A stretch of 64,000 nucleotides of DNA from CAISIP01 sp031396205 (GTDB lineage Bacteria > Pseudomonadota > Gammaproteobacteria > Burkholderiales > Burkholderiaceae_C), in the NCBI GenBank assembly GCA_031396205.1, contig JANNKH010000006.1, forward strand, positions 1 to 64,000, given 5' to 3'. Both the position numbers and the translations under genes were made by a program. The number at the start of each line of letters is the position of its first letter. The first letter of the stretch is position 1. The notes below the pieces were generated by a model, which saw only the letters and a list, made by a program, of their open reading frames with translations, ran no database searches and was not told the origin of the DNA. Below are positions 63,107 to 64,000 of the stretch, piece after piece.

Positions 63107-64000
63107 TCACAGCAGCAACACGGTCGCCAGACCGAGAAATGCAAAAAATCCGACTACGTCCGTTACCGTGGTCAGGATCACGCTGCCCGCCAGTGCCGGG
63201 TCGATGCCCAGACGGTCCAGCACCAGCGGCACGGCCAGGCCGGCCAGCGCCGCGACCAGCAGATTGATCAGGATCGCGGCCCCCAGCACCGCGCCAAGAC
63301 CCCAGCTGCCGAACCACGCCACCGCCAGCAGCGCGATCACCACCGCCCATAACGCGCCATTGAGGATCGACACGCCAACCTCGCGGTTCAGCAGAATCCG
63401 GATATTGCCCTTTTGCACCTGCCCCAGCGCCAGCCCCCGGATCACCAGTGTCAGGGTCTGGCTGCCGGCAATGCCGCCCATGCTGGCCACGATCGGCATC
63501 AGCACTGCGAGCGCAACCAGCTGCTGCAAGGTAGCCTCGAAACGCCCGATCACCCAGGCCGCAAGGAAGGCCGTGACCAGGTTGATCCCCAGCCACACGG
63601 CGCGCCGGCGCGAACTCACCAGCACCGGTGCGAACATGTCGGCCTCGTCGTCCAGGCCGGCCATCTGCATCATGGTGCGGTCGGAGTTGTCGCGGATGAG
63701 GTCGACCACGTCATCGATCGTGATGCGCCCGATCAGGCGGTTGTCGGCATCGACCACCGGCGCCGACACCAGGTCATGATCCTGGAACATCCGCGCCACG
63801 ACGGCACTGTCGGTGTCGACCGCAATGCCGGCGATGTCGGTCTGCATCAAGTCGGACACACGCCGCGTCGGGTCGGCCGTGACCAGCGCGCCCAGGCGCA
63901 GGATGCCCTGGTAGCTGCCCTGCCGGTCCACCACCATCAGCATGTCGGTCTGTGGCGGCAGGGATTCGAGCAAGCGCAGGTAGCGCAATACGGTTCCCAC
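63107..64000 (-). CDS. mgtE: Magnesium transporter MgtE, C-terminal part (window-truncated)
   Basis: Channel for Mg2+ uptake gated by cytoplasmic Mg2+ sensing. The visible part contains most of the paired CBS domains (MLMVVDRQGSYQGILRLGAL and PVVDADNRLIGRITIDDVVD), the connecting plug region ending EADMFAPVLVSSRRRAVWL, and five membrane helices with PIVASMGGIAGSQTLTLVIR, which forms the pore. The N-terminal MgtE domain lies beyond the right edge. Confidence 0.95.
   Translation of the reverse strand: MGTVLRYLRLLESLPPQTDMLMVVDRQGSYQGILRLGALVTADPTRRVSDLMQTDIAGIAVDTDSAVVARMFQDHDLVSAPVVDADNRLIGRITIDDVVDLIRDNSDRTMMQMAGLDDEADMFAPVLVSSRRRAVWLGINLVTAFLAAWVIGRFEATLQQLVALAVLMPIVASMGGIAGSQTLTLVIRGLALGQVQKGNIRILLNREVGVSILNGALWAVVIALLAVAWFGSWGLGAVLGAAILINLLVAALAGLAVPLVLDRLGIDPALAGSVILTTVTDVVGFFAFLGLATVLLL

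Overview
The window looks like a chromosomal segment of a GC-rich betaproteobacterium, probably a denitrifying or facultatively anaerobic member of the Burkholderiales. This placement is an inference from gene content: narHJI with a parvulin gene, aapJQMP, the yqjD-yqjE-yqjK trio, edd-eda with a HexR-type box, a pcm-rhodanese-tolC-waaA order, an AlgP/H1-like basic protein and PEP-CTERM proteins. There is no rRNA, no tRNA that I could see and no CRISPR array. Both ends cut a gene: narH on the left, mgtE on the right.

Layout. 0-3.7 kb: end of a respiratory nitrate reductase operon (narH', narJ, narI, parvulin) plus a hemerythrin-like gene. 3.7-5.5 kb: acyl-CoA ligase, convergent. 5.6-10.2 kb: general amino-acid ABC transporter aapJQMP behind a sigma-54-like promoter, with a terminator between aapJ and aapQ. 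10.2-19.6 kb: housekeeping and metabolism (GlpQ-like phosphodiesterase, YqjDEK-like membrane proteins, two multiheme cytochromes c, an MFS-MarR-thioesterase module around a perfect 30-bp palindrome, glyoxalase, DMT exporter). 19.6-23.6 kb: a scarred accessory stretch with a dead M20 amidohydrolase, a spondin-domain protein, a decayed and internally deleted copy of the neighbouring lysR-mttB locus, a PEP-CTERM protein and an orphan PEP-CTERM tail.

23.6-34.4 kb: a catabolic island under a divergent LysR regulator. It holds a non-pyrrolysine MttB-family methyltransferase, two large OYE/dimethylglycine-demethylase-type flavoproteins, an ornithine-cyclodeaminase-family protein, an alpha/beta hydrolase, a Rieske oxygenase, the dead C-terminus of a gamma-butyrobetaine-hydroxylase-like dioxygenase and a TauE-type exporter. 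The set suggests breakdown of a methylated amine or betaine (inference). 34.4-37.0 kb: Entner-Doudoroff genes edd-eda.

37.1-42.7 kb: an unusual redox locus. It contains a YfhL-type ferredoxin killed by a TAG and a Cys-to-Ser change, a 5'-truncated heme-copper oxidase subunit I, a SCO copper chaperone, a cytochrome b fused through half a ferredoxin motif to a heme-copper oxidase C-half, and a second cytochrome b fused to a 2Fe-2S ferredoxin and a flavin reductase. The last four reading frames are tightly packed. 42.7-48.9 kb: ChaC, PdxH, AEC transporter, aspartoacylase-like enzyme, a second PEP-CTERM protein and IS91-family remnants.

48.9-60.0 kb: methyltransferase; TetR-RND efflux operon; pcm, rhodanese and TolC; then a lipopolysaccharide pair including a Kdo-transferase/Kdo-kinase fusion. 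60.1-64.0 kb: small ORF and patatin phospholipase, an encapsulated-ferritin-family protein with no encapsulin beside it, an H1-like protein, a small membrane protein and mgtE.
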